Notes: generated from the letters alone by a model not told the origin. A stretch of 15,015 bases of DNA from an uncultured Coriobacteriaceae bacterium (GCA_902781245.1 CACZIP010000014.1:1-15015); one strand, 5' to 3'; counted from the first letter of the stretch, positions 1 through 7,742 are shown. Numbers and translations are program-made.

Positions 1-12
1 GCAAAAGTTTAG
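1..12 (+). CDS. 3' end of an upstream gene, probably nusG
   Basis: The first four codons in frame 1 read Ala-Lys-Val-stop. Only the tail of the gene is in the window. In most bacteria the gene directly before rplK is nusG (transcription elongation factor), and actinobacterial NusG proteins end in a similar short Lys-hydrophobic tail. The identity is inferred from gene order; three residues cannot prove it. Confidence 0.4.
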   Translation, partial: AKV

Positions 13-23
13 GAAGCGTATAT

Positions 24-70
24 CAGCGCGTTCGTGCCCGCGTGGACCGGGGCTTCTCACGAACAAACGC
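24..70 (+). promoter_or_regulatory. Hairpin in the leader of rplK
   Basis: GTTCGTG (30-36) and CACGAAC (58-64) are perfect complements. CCC (37-39) and GGG (50-52) can extend the stem inside, and flanking AGCG and CGCT extend it outside with a small bulge. It lies between the preceding gene and the rplK ribosome binding site. L11 operon leaders in other bacteria carry an L1-binding autoregulatory site, but I cannot see the specific L1 motif, so the role is open. It could equally be a weak terminator or processing site. Confidence 0.35.
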
Positions 71-111
71 TTGATAGATAGAGTTGAATTTATAACCGAA
101 AGGATAATGAT

Positions 112-609
112 ATGGCCCCCAAGAAAAAGGTTACCGGTTTCATTAAGCTTCAGATTCCGGCCGGTGCCGCCAACCCGGCTCCTCCGGTAGGTCCTGCTCT
201 TGGCGCCCAGGGCGTCAACATCATGCAGTTCTGCCAGGCGTTCAACGCTCAGACGCAGGAGCAGTCCGGCACGATCATCCCTGTCGAGATCACCGTTTAC
301 GAGGACAAGTCGTTCACGTTCATCTGCAAGACTCCGCCCGCGGCCGTGCTGATCAAGGAAAAGCTCGGCATCGAGAGCGGCTCTGGCATTCCGCAGCTGC
401 GCTTCGTCGGCACCCTGACCGAGGATCAGCTTCGTGAGATCGCTGAGACCAAGATGCCCGACCTGAACGCCAACACGATCGAGGCCGCTATGGAGATCAT
501 CGCCGGTACCGCTCGTTCGATGGGTGTTCGCATCGAGGGTCGCGAGATGAAGAAGAAGTACGTCCCGAGCCGCAAGCTTGCTGAGCAGCTCAAGGCGCTG
601 GGTCAGTAA
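112..609 (+). CDS. rplK: Ribosomal protein uL11
   Basis: L11 of the 50S subunit binds the GTPase-associated region of 23S rRNA, supports factor binding and takes part in RelA activation in families that have it. The family signature is clear: the proline-rich segment PAPPVGPALG at about residues 22-31, the GVNIMQFC block near 34-41, the N-terminal FIKLQIPAG strand, and the C-terminal RNA-binding end GTARSMGV near 131-138. The ATG has a GAAAGGA ribosome binding site about 8 bases upstream. The protein is 165 residues, whereas the family is usually about 141-145. The extra 22 residues are a basic C-terminal tail after RIEG (REMKKKYVPSRK and on). rplA follows after 92 bases on the same strand, so the two form the usual L11-L1 operon. 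Confidence 0.97.
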   Translation: MAPKKKVTGFIKLQIPAGAANPAPPVGPALGAQGVNIMQFCQAFNAQTQEQSGTIIPVEITVYEDKSFTFICKTPPAAVLIKEKLGIESGSGIPQLRFVGTLTEDQLREIAETKMPDLNANTIEAAMEIIAGTARSMGVRIEGREMKKKYVPSRKLAEQLKALGQ

Positions 610-701
610 TTTGGAATCTGCGCACCATTCAAGGCGCGTTGATTGATAGTTGGGAGAGCGTTCATCGAAACGTTCGCTAGCCACCACGAAGGAGAAGAAA
701 A

Positions 702-1418
702 ATGGCTAAGAAATCTAAGGGTTACAAGGCAGCGGTCGAAAAGATCACTGAAGAGCAGTACGCGCCGCTCGAGGCGTTTGAGCTGCTGAAGGAGATCGCC
801 TCGGCCAAGTTCGACGAGTCTGTGGAAGTTCACTTCCGCCTCGGCATCGATACCCGCAAGGCTGACCAGCAGCTGCGTGGCACCGTCAGCCTGCCGAACG
901 GCTCTGGCAAGACGGTTCGCGTTGCAGTGTTCGCTGAGGGCGAAGCTGCTCGTGCCGCTGAAGAAGCTGGCGCTGACATCGTCGGTTCCGACGACCTCGT
1001 TGCCGACATCCAGGCTGGCAAGATGGACTTCGACGCTGCTGTCGCCACGCCCGACCAGATGAGCAAGGTCGGTCGTCTGGGTAAGATCCTCGGCCCCCGC
1101 GGCCTTATGCCCAACCCCAAGCTGGGCACCGTCACTCCCGACGTTGCCAAGGCCATCAACGAGCTCAAGGGCGGCCGCGTCGAGTATCGCGCCGACCGTT
1201 ACGGCATCGCTCATGTCATCCTCGGCAAGACCAGCTTCACCGCTGAGCAGCTCGCTCAGAACTATGGCGCTGTCTACGACGAGGTTCTGCGCATGAAGCC
1301 GTCTTCCGCCAAGGGCCGCTACGTCAAGTCGATCAATATCGCTTCCACGATGAGCCCGTCCATCACCGTTGATCCGTCGGTCAACCGTGACTACGACAAG
1401 AAGGCTGTCGTCGAATAA
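702..1418 (+). CDS. rplA: Ribosomal protein uL1
   Basis: L1 forms the mobile L1 stalk of the 50S subunit, helps release deacylated tRNA from the E site, and in many bacteria represses its own operon by binding mRNA. At 238 residues it has the usual family length. Recognisable parts are the N-terminal KKSKGYKAA segment, the domain II motif GRLGKILGPRGLMPNPKLGT around residues 123-142, and the C-terminal IASTMSPSITVD end. The ATG is preceded by GGAG about 7 bases upstream. It follows rplK on the same strand and is directly followed by a strong intrinsic terminator, so the operon ends here. The genes for L10 and L7/L12 are not in the window after it. Confidence 0.97.
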   Translation: MAKKSKGYKAAVEKITEEQYAPLEAFELLKEIASAKFDESVEVHFRLGIDTRKADQQLRGTVSLPNGSGKTVRVAVFAEGEAARAAEEAGADIVGSDDLVADIQAGKMDFDAAVATPDQMSKVGRLGKILGPRGLMPNPKLGTVTPDVAKAINELKGGRVEYRADRYGIAHVILGKTSFTAEQLAQNYGAVYDEVLRMKPSSAKGRYVKSINIASTMSPSITVDPSVNRDYDKKAVVE

Positions 1419-1440
1419 ATCAAGCTGATAGAGCTATGGA

Positions 1441-1468
1441 AAGGGGAATCATTCGATTCCCCTTTTTT
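1441..1468 (+). terminator. Intrinsic terminator of the rplK-rplA operon
   Basis: A perfect stem, GGGGAATC (1443-1450) with GATTCCCC (1455-1462), has an ATTC tetraloop and is followed by six T. The flanking AA and TT extend it by two pairs. It sits 22 bases after the rplA stop codon. Confidence 0.93.
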
Positions 1469-1480
1469 ATTGCAGGAATC

Positions 1481-1515
1481 GAATGCATAATTCAACCAGG
1501 TACGATTATGCATTC
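1481..1515. repeat. 11-bp inverted repeat upstream of map
   Basis: GAATGCATAAT (1481-1491) and ATTATGCATTC (1505-1515) are perfect inverted copies separated by 13 bases. The repeat lies between the rplA terminator and the map ribosome binding site, 20 bases before the map start codon. It could be a dimeric repressor operator or a 5' leader hairpin. It lacks a T tract, so it is not a standard terminator for plus-strand transcription. Confidence 0.7.
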
Positions 1516-1535
1516 TCAGGAACTTGGGGGAGAGC

Positions 1536-2312
1536 ATGGCAGTCATCAAGAAGACGCTTGCAGAGATTGAAGAGATGAAAGAAGCCGGGCGTCTATCGGC
1601 GGCTGTGCTGCGCGAAGTGGGGAAGAGATGCGTGCCGGGTGTGACGACGCTCGAGCTTGACGAGTTCGCCGAAGACTACATCCGAAGCCATGGCGGCATC
1701 CCCACGTTCAAAGGATATGGCGGCTTTCCTGGAAGCATCTGCGCATCCATCAACGAGCAGATCGTGCACGGCATTCCTTCGAGCACGGTTCGCTTGAAGG
1801 AAGGCGACATCATTTCAATCGACACGGGTGCCACTGTCAACGGATGGGCGGGCGATAACGCTTGGACATTTGCGGTTGGCAAGGTGGCCCCTGATGTCAA
1901 ACGATTGCTCGACGTGACAGAGAAGTGCATGTGGGCTGGCATTTCTGCTGCGAGACCAGGCAATCGCTTGGGCGATATCGGCCATGCAGTACAGTCGGTT
2001 GCACGCAAAGCTGGCTTTGGAGTCGTGCGCGATTACACTGGCCACGGCATTGGGCGCAACATGCATGAAGACCCTGCTGTTCCAAATTTCGGGCTTAAAC
2101 ATACAGGCCTCAAGCTCGAGGCAGGCATGGTGCTGGCCATCGAGCCGATGATCACCATGGGAACGCATCGCACGCACGTCATGCGCGATGGGTGGCTTGT
2201 TGTAACGCAAGACGGCAAACCCGCAGCGCACTTTGAGAAAACTGTCGCCATCACAGCTGATGGTCCTGTGCTCGTGTCGAATGAGCCTGATCGTGACAGG
2301 CCTATTGATTAG
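1536..2312 (+). CDS. map: Type I methionine aminopeptidase
   Basis: This enzyme removes the initiator methionine from nascent proteins in the cytoplasm, using a dinuclear metal centre. The 258-residue pita-bread fold is complete. The five metal ligands can be placed as D96 (SIDTGAT), D107 (WAGDNAW), H170 (YTGHGIG), E203 (LAIEPMI) and E234 (HFEKTV). H78 in QIVHGIP is the conserved substrate-site histidine. I prefer the ATG at 1536 because GGGGGAG ends a few bases upstream; a TTG at 1524 would add only four residues. The gene follows the rplA terminator with its own inverted repeat and converges with the NlpC/P60 gene. In many bacteria map sits near secY/adk; here it stands alone after the L11 operon. 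Confidence 0.96.
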   Translation: MAVIKKTLAEIEEMKEAGRLSAAVLREVGKRCVPGVTTLELDEFAEDYIRSHGGIPTFKGYGGFPGSICASINEQIVHGIPSSTVRLKEGDIISIDTGATVNGWAGDNAWTFAVGKVAPDVKRLLDVTEKCMWAGISAARPGNRLGDIGHAVQSVARKAGFGVVRDYTGHGIGRNMHEDPAVPNFGLKHTGLKLEAGMVLAIEPMITMGTHRTHVMRDGWLVVTQDGKPAAHFEKTVAITADGPVLVSNEPDRDRPID

Positions 2313-2317
2313 AAGCG

Positions 2318-2343
2318 AATCTGCCTGAAAGAACAGGCAGATT
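2318..2343. terminator. Hairpin between convergent map and NlpC/P60 genes
   Basis: AATCTGCCTG (2318-2327) pairs perfectly with CAGGCAGATT (2334-2343) around a six-base loop. It fills the 34-base gap between two convergent stop codons and could serve both strands. No clear T tract follows on either strand, so termination efficiency is uncertain. Confidence 0.75.
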
Positions 2344-2346
2344 GCG

Positions 2347-3450
2347 CTAGAACTGCAATGCGTAGGTGAAGCCCGACCAACTCAACGCGTCGGTATCACG
2401 TACATAAGCGCCGAATGTGGGAGCGTGCACGTACGGCACACCGCCATAACCCACAGCAATGCCTACGTGGCCTGGGCGATACAGAACGTCGCCAGGGCGG
2501 GCTTCCGAAACCGGCACGCGATTTGTAGCACTGGCGAACAGCGATTCGGTGTAGTGGGGAAGGCTCATACCAATCTGCAGGTAAGCCCAGCGAACAAGGC
2601 CTGAGCAGTCGAATGCGTCGGGACCTTCGGCGCCCCAGACGTATGGGCAGCCGATCTTCGACATCGCATAGCCCACGACGGCGCTGTTGTCACCTGCGGT
2701 GCCGCCGCTGCTGAAGTAGGCGGCAGTTGCTTCACCGTTGCCAGCAGAGTCGGCGGCAGCCTGGGCGGCTGCTTCGGCTGCAGCAGCCGCAGCTGCTGCA
2801 GCTGCTGCAGCTGCTTGCTCTTCTTCAAGCAGCACGCGGGCTTCTTCGTCGAGCTGGTTCATGAGCTCGGTTGCTTCAGCAACACGCGCTTCAGCTTGAT
2901 TCTTGGCAAGTTCGGCCTCGGCGGCTTTTTCTGCAGCGATTTGCTCTTGACGCTCGTATTCAGCTCTCGATTCCTCGAGCTGTGCACGCAGCTGCTTGGT
3001 CTCTTCGACAAGTGCGGCATCTTCTTCGTTGATGGTGTCGAGAAGATCCCAGTTCGTTGTGAACTCCTCGAAGGAGCTCGAGCCGAGAACGAAGTCGAGG
3101 AACCCAGTAGGGCCCGTGCGGTACATGTTTCGCGCACGGTCGCCTAGGCGCTGCTGGATTTCGTTGATGCGAAGCGTTGCCTCGTCGATTTTCACCTGCT
3201 CGGCTTCCATGGCCGCATGCGCTGCATCGCGTTCTTCGAGTGCACCGTAGTACTTGTCGGCACACATTTCGAGGTCGGCCTGCAGTGAGACGAGTTGCTC
3301 GCGGACGGCGTCGGCTTCGGCCTGCTTCTCGGCCGCCGTTACGGCATGCGCAAACGACGGGTTGAAGATACCCGTTGCGAGTGCCGTTCCGAACAATGCT
3401 GCTGAGAAGACGAAAGCGCGTCTACTTGGCTCGGTTGCATGTTCGCTCAT
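2347..3450 (-). CDS. Secreted NlpC/P60 peptidoglycan hydrolase with coiled coil
   Basis: This is a probable cell wall endopeptidase that cleaves stem peptides outside the membrane. The start at 3450 has an excellent AGGAGG seven bases upstream, giving 367 residues. Residues 8-36 look like a signal peptide with a twin-arginine motif (S9-R10-R11-A12-F13), a hydrophobic stretch and an AHA cleavage site near residue 36. Residues about 37-230 are a long charged coiled coil (PcsB/RipA-like layout), ending in a run of 13 alanines (213-225) that shows as a repetitive GCAGC-rich tract in the DNA. The NlpC/P60 domain covers about 252-367, with catalytic C282 (DAFDCSGL), H328 (PGHVGIA) and a third polar residue H342 (YVHAP). 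PcsB/RipA-type proteins are often autoinhibited and tied to division (family knowledge). It is monocistronic, with its own promoter. Confidence 0.92.
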   Translation of the reverse strand: MSEHATEPSRRAFVFSAALFGTALATGIFNPSFAHAVTAAEKQAEADAVREQLVSLQADLEMCADKYYGALEERDAAHAAMEAEQVKIDEATLRINEIQQRLGDRARNMYRTGPTGFLDFVLGSSSFEEFTTNWDLLDTINEEDAALVEETKQLRAQLEESRAEYERQEQIAAEKAAEAELAKNQAEARVAEATELMNQLDEEARVLLEEEQAAAAAAAAAAAAAEAAAQAAADSAGNGEATAAYFSSGGTAGDNSAVVGYAMSKIGCPYVWGAEGPDAFDCSGLVRWAYLQIGMSLPHYTESLFASATNRVPVSEARPGDVLYRPGHVGIAVGYGGVPYVHAPTFGAYVRDTDALSWSGFTYALQF

Positions 3451-3499
3451 TTGAAAGCCTCCTGATCGAACATTGGGTGCGTTTTTAGACGTTCCAAGT

Positions 3500-3529
3500 A
3501 TTATACCTGCACGAGAGCGGATGGCACAA
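3500..3529 (-). promoter_or_regulatory. Promoter of the NlpC/P60 gene
   Basis: On the minus strand a perfect TATAAT (3505-3500) is preceded at 18 bp by TTGTGC (3529-3524), a partial -35 match. The predicted start of transcription is about 40 bases before the start codon at 3450. Confidence 0.65.
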
Positions 3530-3730
3530 TTTGCATGGAGCGAGCACACAACTATGTATGATTGAGAACATAAACCCAGGTCATCGGCTATACATCTACT
3601 TTAAGGTATCTGAAATAGATGAGGATTTCTCGCGAAGGCCCAAATCAAGACGTCCCGAAGCAGCAAGCCAACAACTCGTCATCAACGAAGCCGGAGAGAA
3701 GGTGCGGCAAAATTCGATGCCAGCAGTTAG

Positions 3731-4615
3731 CTACTTTTTGTCGAAGAACGTGCGGGAAATTTGCTTGTAGAAACTGTCTTTGCGGCAGCTCAAAATGACT
3801 GTAGGATCGGGGCCCACCATGATGGTTACGTTCTTTATGGGGCTATCAAGCTCGATTGTGTCGCCATCGATGAACAGGCCGACATCGCCCACTTGCATGT
3901 CATCTGGCATGTCGATCTCGATGATGTCGTTGCGTTCGGCGACGATGGGGCGTGCATTGAGCGTATGGGGAGCTAGAGGCGCGACGATCATGCCAGTGAA
4001 CGTTGGGCCGACGAGCGGACCGCCGGCTGACAGGGCGTAGGCGGTTGAACCAGTGGCTGTCGCAACTATGAGACCATCGCCACGCATATGCGCGATGTGG
4101 TCGCCTGCGATGCTGAAATCGAAATCGACGATATTTCCCTTGGCACCGCGTGCAGCTGCCACTTCGTTCATGGCGTAATACTCGCGTGGAGACTGGCCTT
4201 CTTCGTCGTCAGCGCAGGTGACGCGAACGCGCAAATTAATGCGTTCCTCGCGGATGACCTCGCCTGATAATATGGTGGCGAACAAGGCGATCACGCCTTC
4301 GTCAACAGTATTGGTCAGGAAGCCAAGGTGTCCGAAATTGATGCCGGCGATAGGCGCACCCAGCACGACAGACAGGCGCGTCGCATGAAGCAGCGTGCCG
4401 TCACCGCCGATTGTTACTACCAAATCGATGCGCTCGGCAAGAGCCTCATCGATGTCGGCAAGTTGGGCAGGTCCGTATACAAACGAGCTGTCAGGCAGCT
4501 GGCTCACGTCGAGCTCGATGTGCTCGATGCCCTGCATATCGCAGTAAGCCGCGATTTGGAAGAGCGCGTCAACCGTCTTCGCGTTGTGTTTGTTGGCTAT
4601 AAAAAGAACTCTCAT
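3731..4615 (-). CDS. nadK: NAD kinase
   Basis: This enzyme phosphorylates NAD to NADP in the cytoplasm using ATP or polyphosphate. The 294-residue protein has the family motifs: GGDGTLLHA at 70-78 with the catalytic Asp72, GINFGHLGFL at 91-100, the NE pair N150-E151 in YAMNEVA, and the glycine-rich TATGSTAYALSAGGP at 186-200. I chose the ATG at 4615 because family members begin with a short strand like RVLFIANK; an upstream ATG at 4639 would add eight residues. Neither has a strong ribosome binding site (AAAGG lies about 10 bases before 4615). murJ is divergent on the other side of a 101-base gap. Downstream, 280 bases separate the stop codon from the NlpC/P60 start, with no clear terminator. 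Confidence 0.95.
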   Translation of the reverse strand: MRVLFIANKHNAKTVDALFQIAAYCDMQGIEHIELDVSQLPDSSFVYGPAQLADIDEALAERIDLVVTIGGDGTLLHATRLSVVLGAPIAGINFGHLGFLTNTVDEGVIALFATILSGEVIREERINLRVRVTCADDEEGQSPREYYAMNEVAAARGAKGNIVDFDFSIAGDHIAHMRGDGLIVATATGSTAYALSAGGPLVGPTFTGMIVAPLAPHTLNARPIVAERNDIIEIDMPDDMQVGDVGLFIDGDTIELDSPIKNVTIMVGPDPTVILSCRKDSFYKQISRTFFDKK

Positions 4616-4716
4616 GGCGGCATCGCCTTTTCGGGTCATTGCATGAATTCGGTCGTACGAGGACTAAATTACATCATTATGAACTGGTTGACTAGTGAAG
4701 CTGGGAAAGAGGGTTC

Positions 4717-6339
4717 GTGAGCGACTCGCTTGAAAACGATACCGCGGTGGAGGAAAACGCTAACCCATCGGTTGCGCGCTCGACGGCGCTCATGTCGATA
4801 GCGACGCTGTTTTCGCGCGCTACGGGCCTCATTCGCACCTGGGCGATGGCATTTGCGCTGGGCAACTCGCTCATCACGTCGTCATACCAAGTTGCAAACA
4901 ACATGCCCAACGTCATCTACGAATTGGTGGCGGGAGGCTTGCTTGCTGCAGCATTCTTGCCAGTCTACATGCTCGAGAAAGAACGCGGCGGCGAGAAATC
5001 GGGCAACGAATTTGCCAACAACCTGCTCAACATCACGATTGTGGTGCTCGGGATTCTGTCGATTCTGGCCACGATATTCGCGCCGCAGGTCATCGCCACG
5101 CAGACGTTCACCGTGAGCGAAGATGCTGAGGTGTACCAACGCGCGGTCGCGTTCTTCCGCATCTTCGCCATGCAGATTGTGTTCTATGGAATCGGAGGAA
5201 TTGTAACGGGCCTGCTCAACGCCAATCGCGTGTTCTTCCTGCCCTCGATGGCGCCGGCTGTCAACAATGTTATCGTGACGGCGGCGTTCTTCGCGTACAT
5301 ACCACTGTCGAGCATCAATTTCGAGCTGGCCATCATGGTGCTGGCCATCGGCACGACGGTTGGCGTGGCTGCTCAGTTCCTCATCCAGATTCCCGCGCTC
5401 ATCAAGCTCGGGTTCAAGTACCGACCACACATCAACCTCAAAGACCCTGCGCTCATCGAAGCGCTCAAGATCGCCGCGCCCACGTTGCTCTACATCGTCG
5501 GTACCATGGTCGCGTTCTCGTGTCGCAACGCCTTCTCGTTGCAAGCAGGCGAGAACGGTCCCTCGACGTTGTTGTACGCATGGACGTGGTATCAGCTGCC
5601 CTATGGTGTCATCGCCGTTTCGCTGTCGCGCGCGCTGTTCACCGAGATGGGCGAAGCGGTCGCGAAAGAGGACTGGCCCAACATGCGCTCTCTTGTGCAC
5701 ACGGGTTATTCGGCCACGCTGCTCTTGATCATCCCGCTCGCCGCCATCATGGTCTCGGTATCGGTTCCCATCATGGAACTGTTCCAGGTCGGCGCCTTCA
5801 GCGGCGACGACGTGGTCTACGTTGCGCGGATTCTATCGGTCTGGCTCATAAGCCTGCCGTTCTATGCCATCGTGATGCTGCTCTACAACACCTACGCTAG
5901 CATGCGCAAGTTCTTCCGCTTTGCGCTCGTGAGCACCGCCATGGTTGCCGTGCAATGCGCGCTGTATTACGTGTTGAGTTCGCCGGCGCTCTTCGGTCTT
6001 GCAGGTGTGCCCATCGCCGACATCGTGTACTACGCAGTTTGCTGTCTCATCTTGACGTTCATGCTGCGCAAACTGATCGGCTCGTTCGAGCTGGGTAAGA
6101 TCCTTTGGACGGTTGTGCGTGTCGTCATCTCTTCAGGCGTCGCGGTTGCGGTGTCGCTCGGGTTGGGTGCCATCCTCCCCGAGGGCATTGGCATGATCGA
6201 CGGCATCATCCGAATCGTCGTTTGCGGCGGCGTGGCGCTTGTCGTGGCATTCGGCTTGTGCATCGTGCTGAAGGTCCCGTACATGAACTACGTGACCGAT
6301 CTGGTCGGCAAAGTCGCACGCAAGCTGAAGCGCTCTTAA
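4717..6339 (+). CDS. murJ: Lipid II flippase MurJ
   Basis: MurJ moves lipid-linked peptidoglycan precursor across the cytoplasmic membrane. The 540-residue protein is hydrophobic throughout and consistent with the family's 14 membrane segments. The N-terminal part has the typical MATE/MviN pattern: SIATLFSRATGLIRTWAMAF at about 27-46, the PNVIYELVAGGLLAAAFLPV stretch at about 66-85, then TGLLNANRVFFLPSMAPAVN further on. The start is GTG, with an AAAGAGGG ribosome binding site just upstream; the first about 20 residues are acidic and cytosolic. In actinobacteria murJ is often beside other envelope genes and may carry a pseudokinase domain. This one does not: it ends in a short basic tail (KVARKLKRS). 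It is followed by the structured repeat at 6357-6477. Confidence 0.95.
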   Translation: MSDSLENDTAVEENANPSVARSTALMSIATLFSRATGLIRTWAMAFALGNSLITSSYQVANNMPNVIYELVAGGLLAAAFLPVYMLEKERGGEKSGNEFANNLLNITIVVLGILSILATIFAPQVIATQTFTVSEDAEVYQRAVAFFRIFAMQIVFYGIGGIVTGLLNANRVFFLPSMAPAVNNVIVTAAFFAYIPLSSINFELAIMVLAIGTTVGVAAQFLIQIPALIKLGFKYRPHINLKDPALIEALKIAAPTLLYIVGTMVAFSCRNAFSLQAGENGPSTLLYAWTWYQLPYGVIAVSLSRALFTEMGEAVAKEDWPNMRSLVHTGYSATLLLIIPLAAIMVSVSVPIMELFQVGAFSGDDVVYVARILSVWLISLPFYAIVMLLYNTYASMRKFFRFALVSTAMVAVQCALYYVLSSPALFGLAGVPIADIVYYAVCCLILTFMLRKLIGSFELGKILWTVVRVVISSGVAVAVSLGLGAILPEGIGMIDGIIRIVVCGGVALVVAFGLCIVLKVPYMNYVTDLVGKVARKLKRS

Positions 6340-6356
6340 TCTTGAGTCAAACAAGC

Positions 6357-6477
6357 GTTTTGCGACGGCATGCGCCGTGATAGGGTGAAGCCGCTTGCGC
6401 AGACACTGTCTAATCATTATCTAGATTAGTCGAGCAGCTGTAGGCGAACCCTATCGCGGCGCATGCCGTTTTAAAAC
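6357..6477. repeat. Long hairpin with conserved 61-base core, copy 1
   Basis: The core is 6387-6447. It is flanked by arms at 6367-6386 and 6448-6467 that are complementary over 20 bp with one G-U pair. Pairing continues outward to GTTTT (6357-6361) and AAAAC (6473-6477) through a short imperfect stretch. In the core, GCC/GGC and CAG/CTG can pair, and the apex CTAATC (6410-6415) pairs with GATTAG (6424-6429). The 23-base left block (6387-6409) and 18-base right block (6428-6445) recur exactly in copy 2 at 8748-8856. It lies between the convergent murJ and ATP-grasp genes, so it may also terminate both. The nature of the element (RNA or mobile palindrome) is inference. Confidence 0.85.
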
Positions 6478-7742
6478 TATTTCAACTGTTTGCCGCCGGT
6501 GTCCCAGTAGTACTTCTTGAATTTGCGAATCTGGTTCATCTTCATGACCAGCGCCCAGAAGTTATGGGTAGCTGAATCAGCAGGGTAGTGCAGCGGGTAG
6601 GGCTCGTCGGTGAATTCGATGGTGGCAAGCGCTTCGGCCAAACGATCGATGTTGGTCACGCTGCGCTTCAAGACGTACTCCGGCACGCAACAATAGAGGA
6701 ACGGCCGGTATGCCTCCTGGTAGGCGATGGGCTCGCCCAGGATGAACTCCTTCACGACCAGCTCTGCGAAGTTGGCACCGCCAAGGCTCATGTAGTAGGT
6801 GTTGCGGCCGGCGCGCGTGTTCACTTCGAAGAAGCGGAACGAGCCATCGCGCTCGTCGTACTTGATGTCGAAATTGGCAAAGCCGCGATATCCGATGTGC
6901 TTGAGGAAACGCTTGGCGCCCTCGACAATGACGTCTTCCTTTTCACCCAGGATGGCCAACGGGTTGCCGAGCGCCGTCGGGTCGTGATCCTGCAGGATGA
7001 CAACGCCGCCTGACACGACGCGCACATCACCGTTGGCGTCCGAAAACGTGGTGAGCGTTCGGATGGCGTTGTCGTCACCGGGGATGAAGTCTTGCACGAC
7101 GAGCTCGGCGTCGTAGTCGGACACGCGTATTGTGCGCCAGACCTGCTGCAGCTCCTCAGGCGATTCGATCTCGTAGATCTTGCGTTTTGCCTCGATCGTG
7201 GCCGCTTGGAATTTTGCCGAATTCGATGGTTTGGCGATCAACGGGTAGTCGAACTCGCCGACGGGAAGTTCATCGGGACCGTTGCCGCAATCGAAGTACC
7301 ACGTCTTGGGGAAGGGCATGTCGAGCTCTTCGCACAGCTCGTAGAAACGGCGTTTCTGCGTGATCTCGTCGAGCAGGTCGAAATCGATGTAGGGAACAGT
7401 GATGCCCGCTGCCTGAAGGCGCTCTTTACCACGCGAAAGGATACGTGCATGTACGTCGTCGCATCCGAGCACAATCAACTTGCATTCAGGGTCGCGCGCG
7501 AGTTCTTGAGCTGCGACAGCTTCGAGCGCCTCGAAGGCCGTGTCGCCATCGTACAAGCCGTCGACCAGCCGATAGTCGGTAAACTTGCTGCTCGAGAGCA
7601 TTTTGATGTCCTGCGTCGCCAGCACGATCGTACGCGTGATTCCGAATGCACGGTGCATCTCGCGCACCCAGCTGTACGCCAGAATGTCGCCACCTATGAC
7701 GATGGGTTGCAAGTGTTTTGCGATATCGATTTCTGTGGGCAT
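6477..7742 (-). CDS. ATP-grasp ligase, substrate unknown
   Basis: The 421-residue protein has an ATP-grasp fold, an enzyme class that joins a carboxylate to an amine through an acyl phosphate. Visible parts are an N-terminal Rossmann-like region (PIVIGGDI at 13-20, KLIVLGCDD at 88-96), the ATP-binding lysine in PLIAKPSNS (K171), a second-lobe segment VVQDFIPGDD at about 215-224, and metal ligands in GFANFDIK (D292) and FFEVNTR (E306, N308). The layout resembles carboxylate-amine ligases such as the D-aspartate ligase of peptidoglycan cross-bridge synthesis, but I cannot assign a substrate. The ATG at 7742 has AGGAAA about 9 bases upstream; longer starts would overlap xerD and lack support. 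It lies 61 bases downstream of xerD on the same strand. Confidence 0.85.
   Translation of the reverse strand: MPTEIDIAKHLQPIVIGGDILAYSWVREMHRAFGITRTIVLATQDIKMLSSSKFTDYRLVDGLYDGDTAFEALEAVAAQELARDPECKLIVLGCDDVHARILSRGKERLQAAGITVPYIDFDLLDEITQKRRFYELCEELDMPFPKTWYFDCGNGPDELPVGEFDYPLIAKPSNSAKFQAATIEAKRKIYEIESPEELQQVWRTIRVSDYDAELVVQDFIPGDDNAIRTLTTFSDANGDVRVVSGGVVILQDHDPTALGNPLAILGEKEDVIVEGAKRFLKHIGYRGFANFDIKYDERDGSFRFFEVNTRAGRNTYYMSLGGANFAELVVKEFILGEPIAYQEAYRPFLYCCVPEYVLKRSVTNIDRLAEALATIEFTDEPYPLHYPADSATHNFWALVMKMNQIRKFKKYYWDTGGKQLK

Noticed and set aside
71..96. Promoter for rplK made of TTGATA and TATAAC
   Set aside because: The spacing is only 14 bp, too short for a standard promoter, and rplK is usually co-transcribed with the preceding gene.
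3531..3770. 79-codon plus-strand open frame between the NlpC/P60 and NAD kinase genes
   Set aside because: No ribosome binding site, the start region overlaps the minus-strand NlpC/P60 promoter, and the end overlaps the NAD kinase 3' end. I recognise no domain, so I leave 3551-3730 as unexplained spacer.
4688..4693. TTGACT as a -35 for murJ
   Set aside because: It is too close to the GTG start (23 bases) and has no -10 at a suitable distance.
4882..5700. 272-codon open frame opposite murJ
   Set aside because: Charged, motif-free translation fully inside a conserved membrane protein gene; a shadow frame.
6357..6477. Integron attC site or Xer dif site
   Set aside because: The outer ends lack the GTTRRRY/RYYYAAC boxes of attC, there is no integrase or cassette nearby, and nothing resembles the two 11-bp Xer arms of dif.
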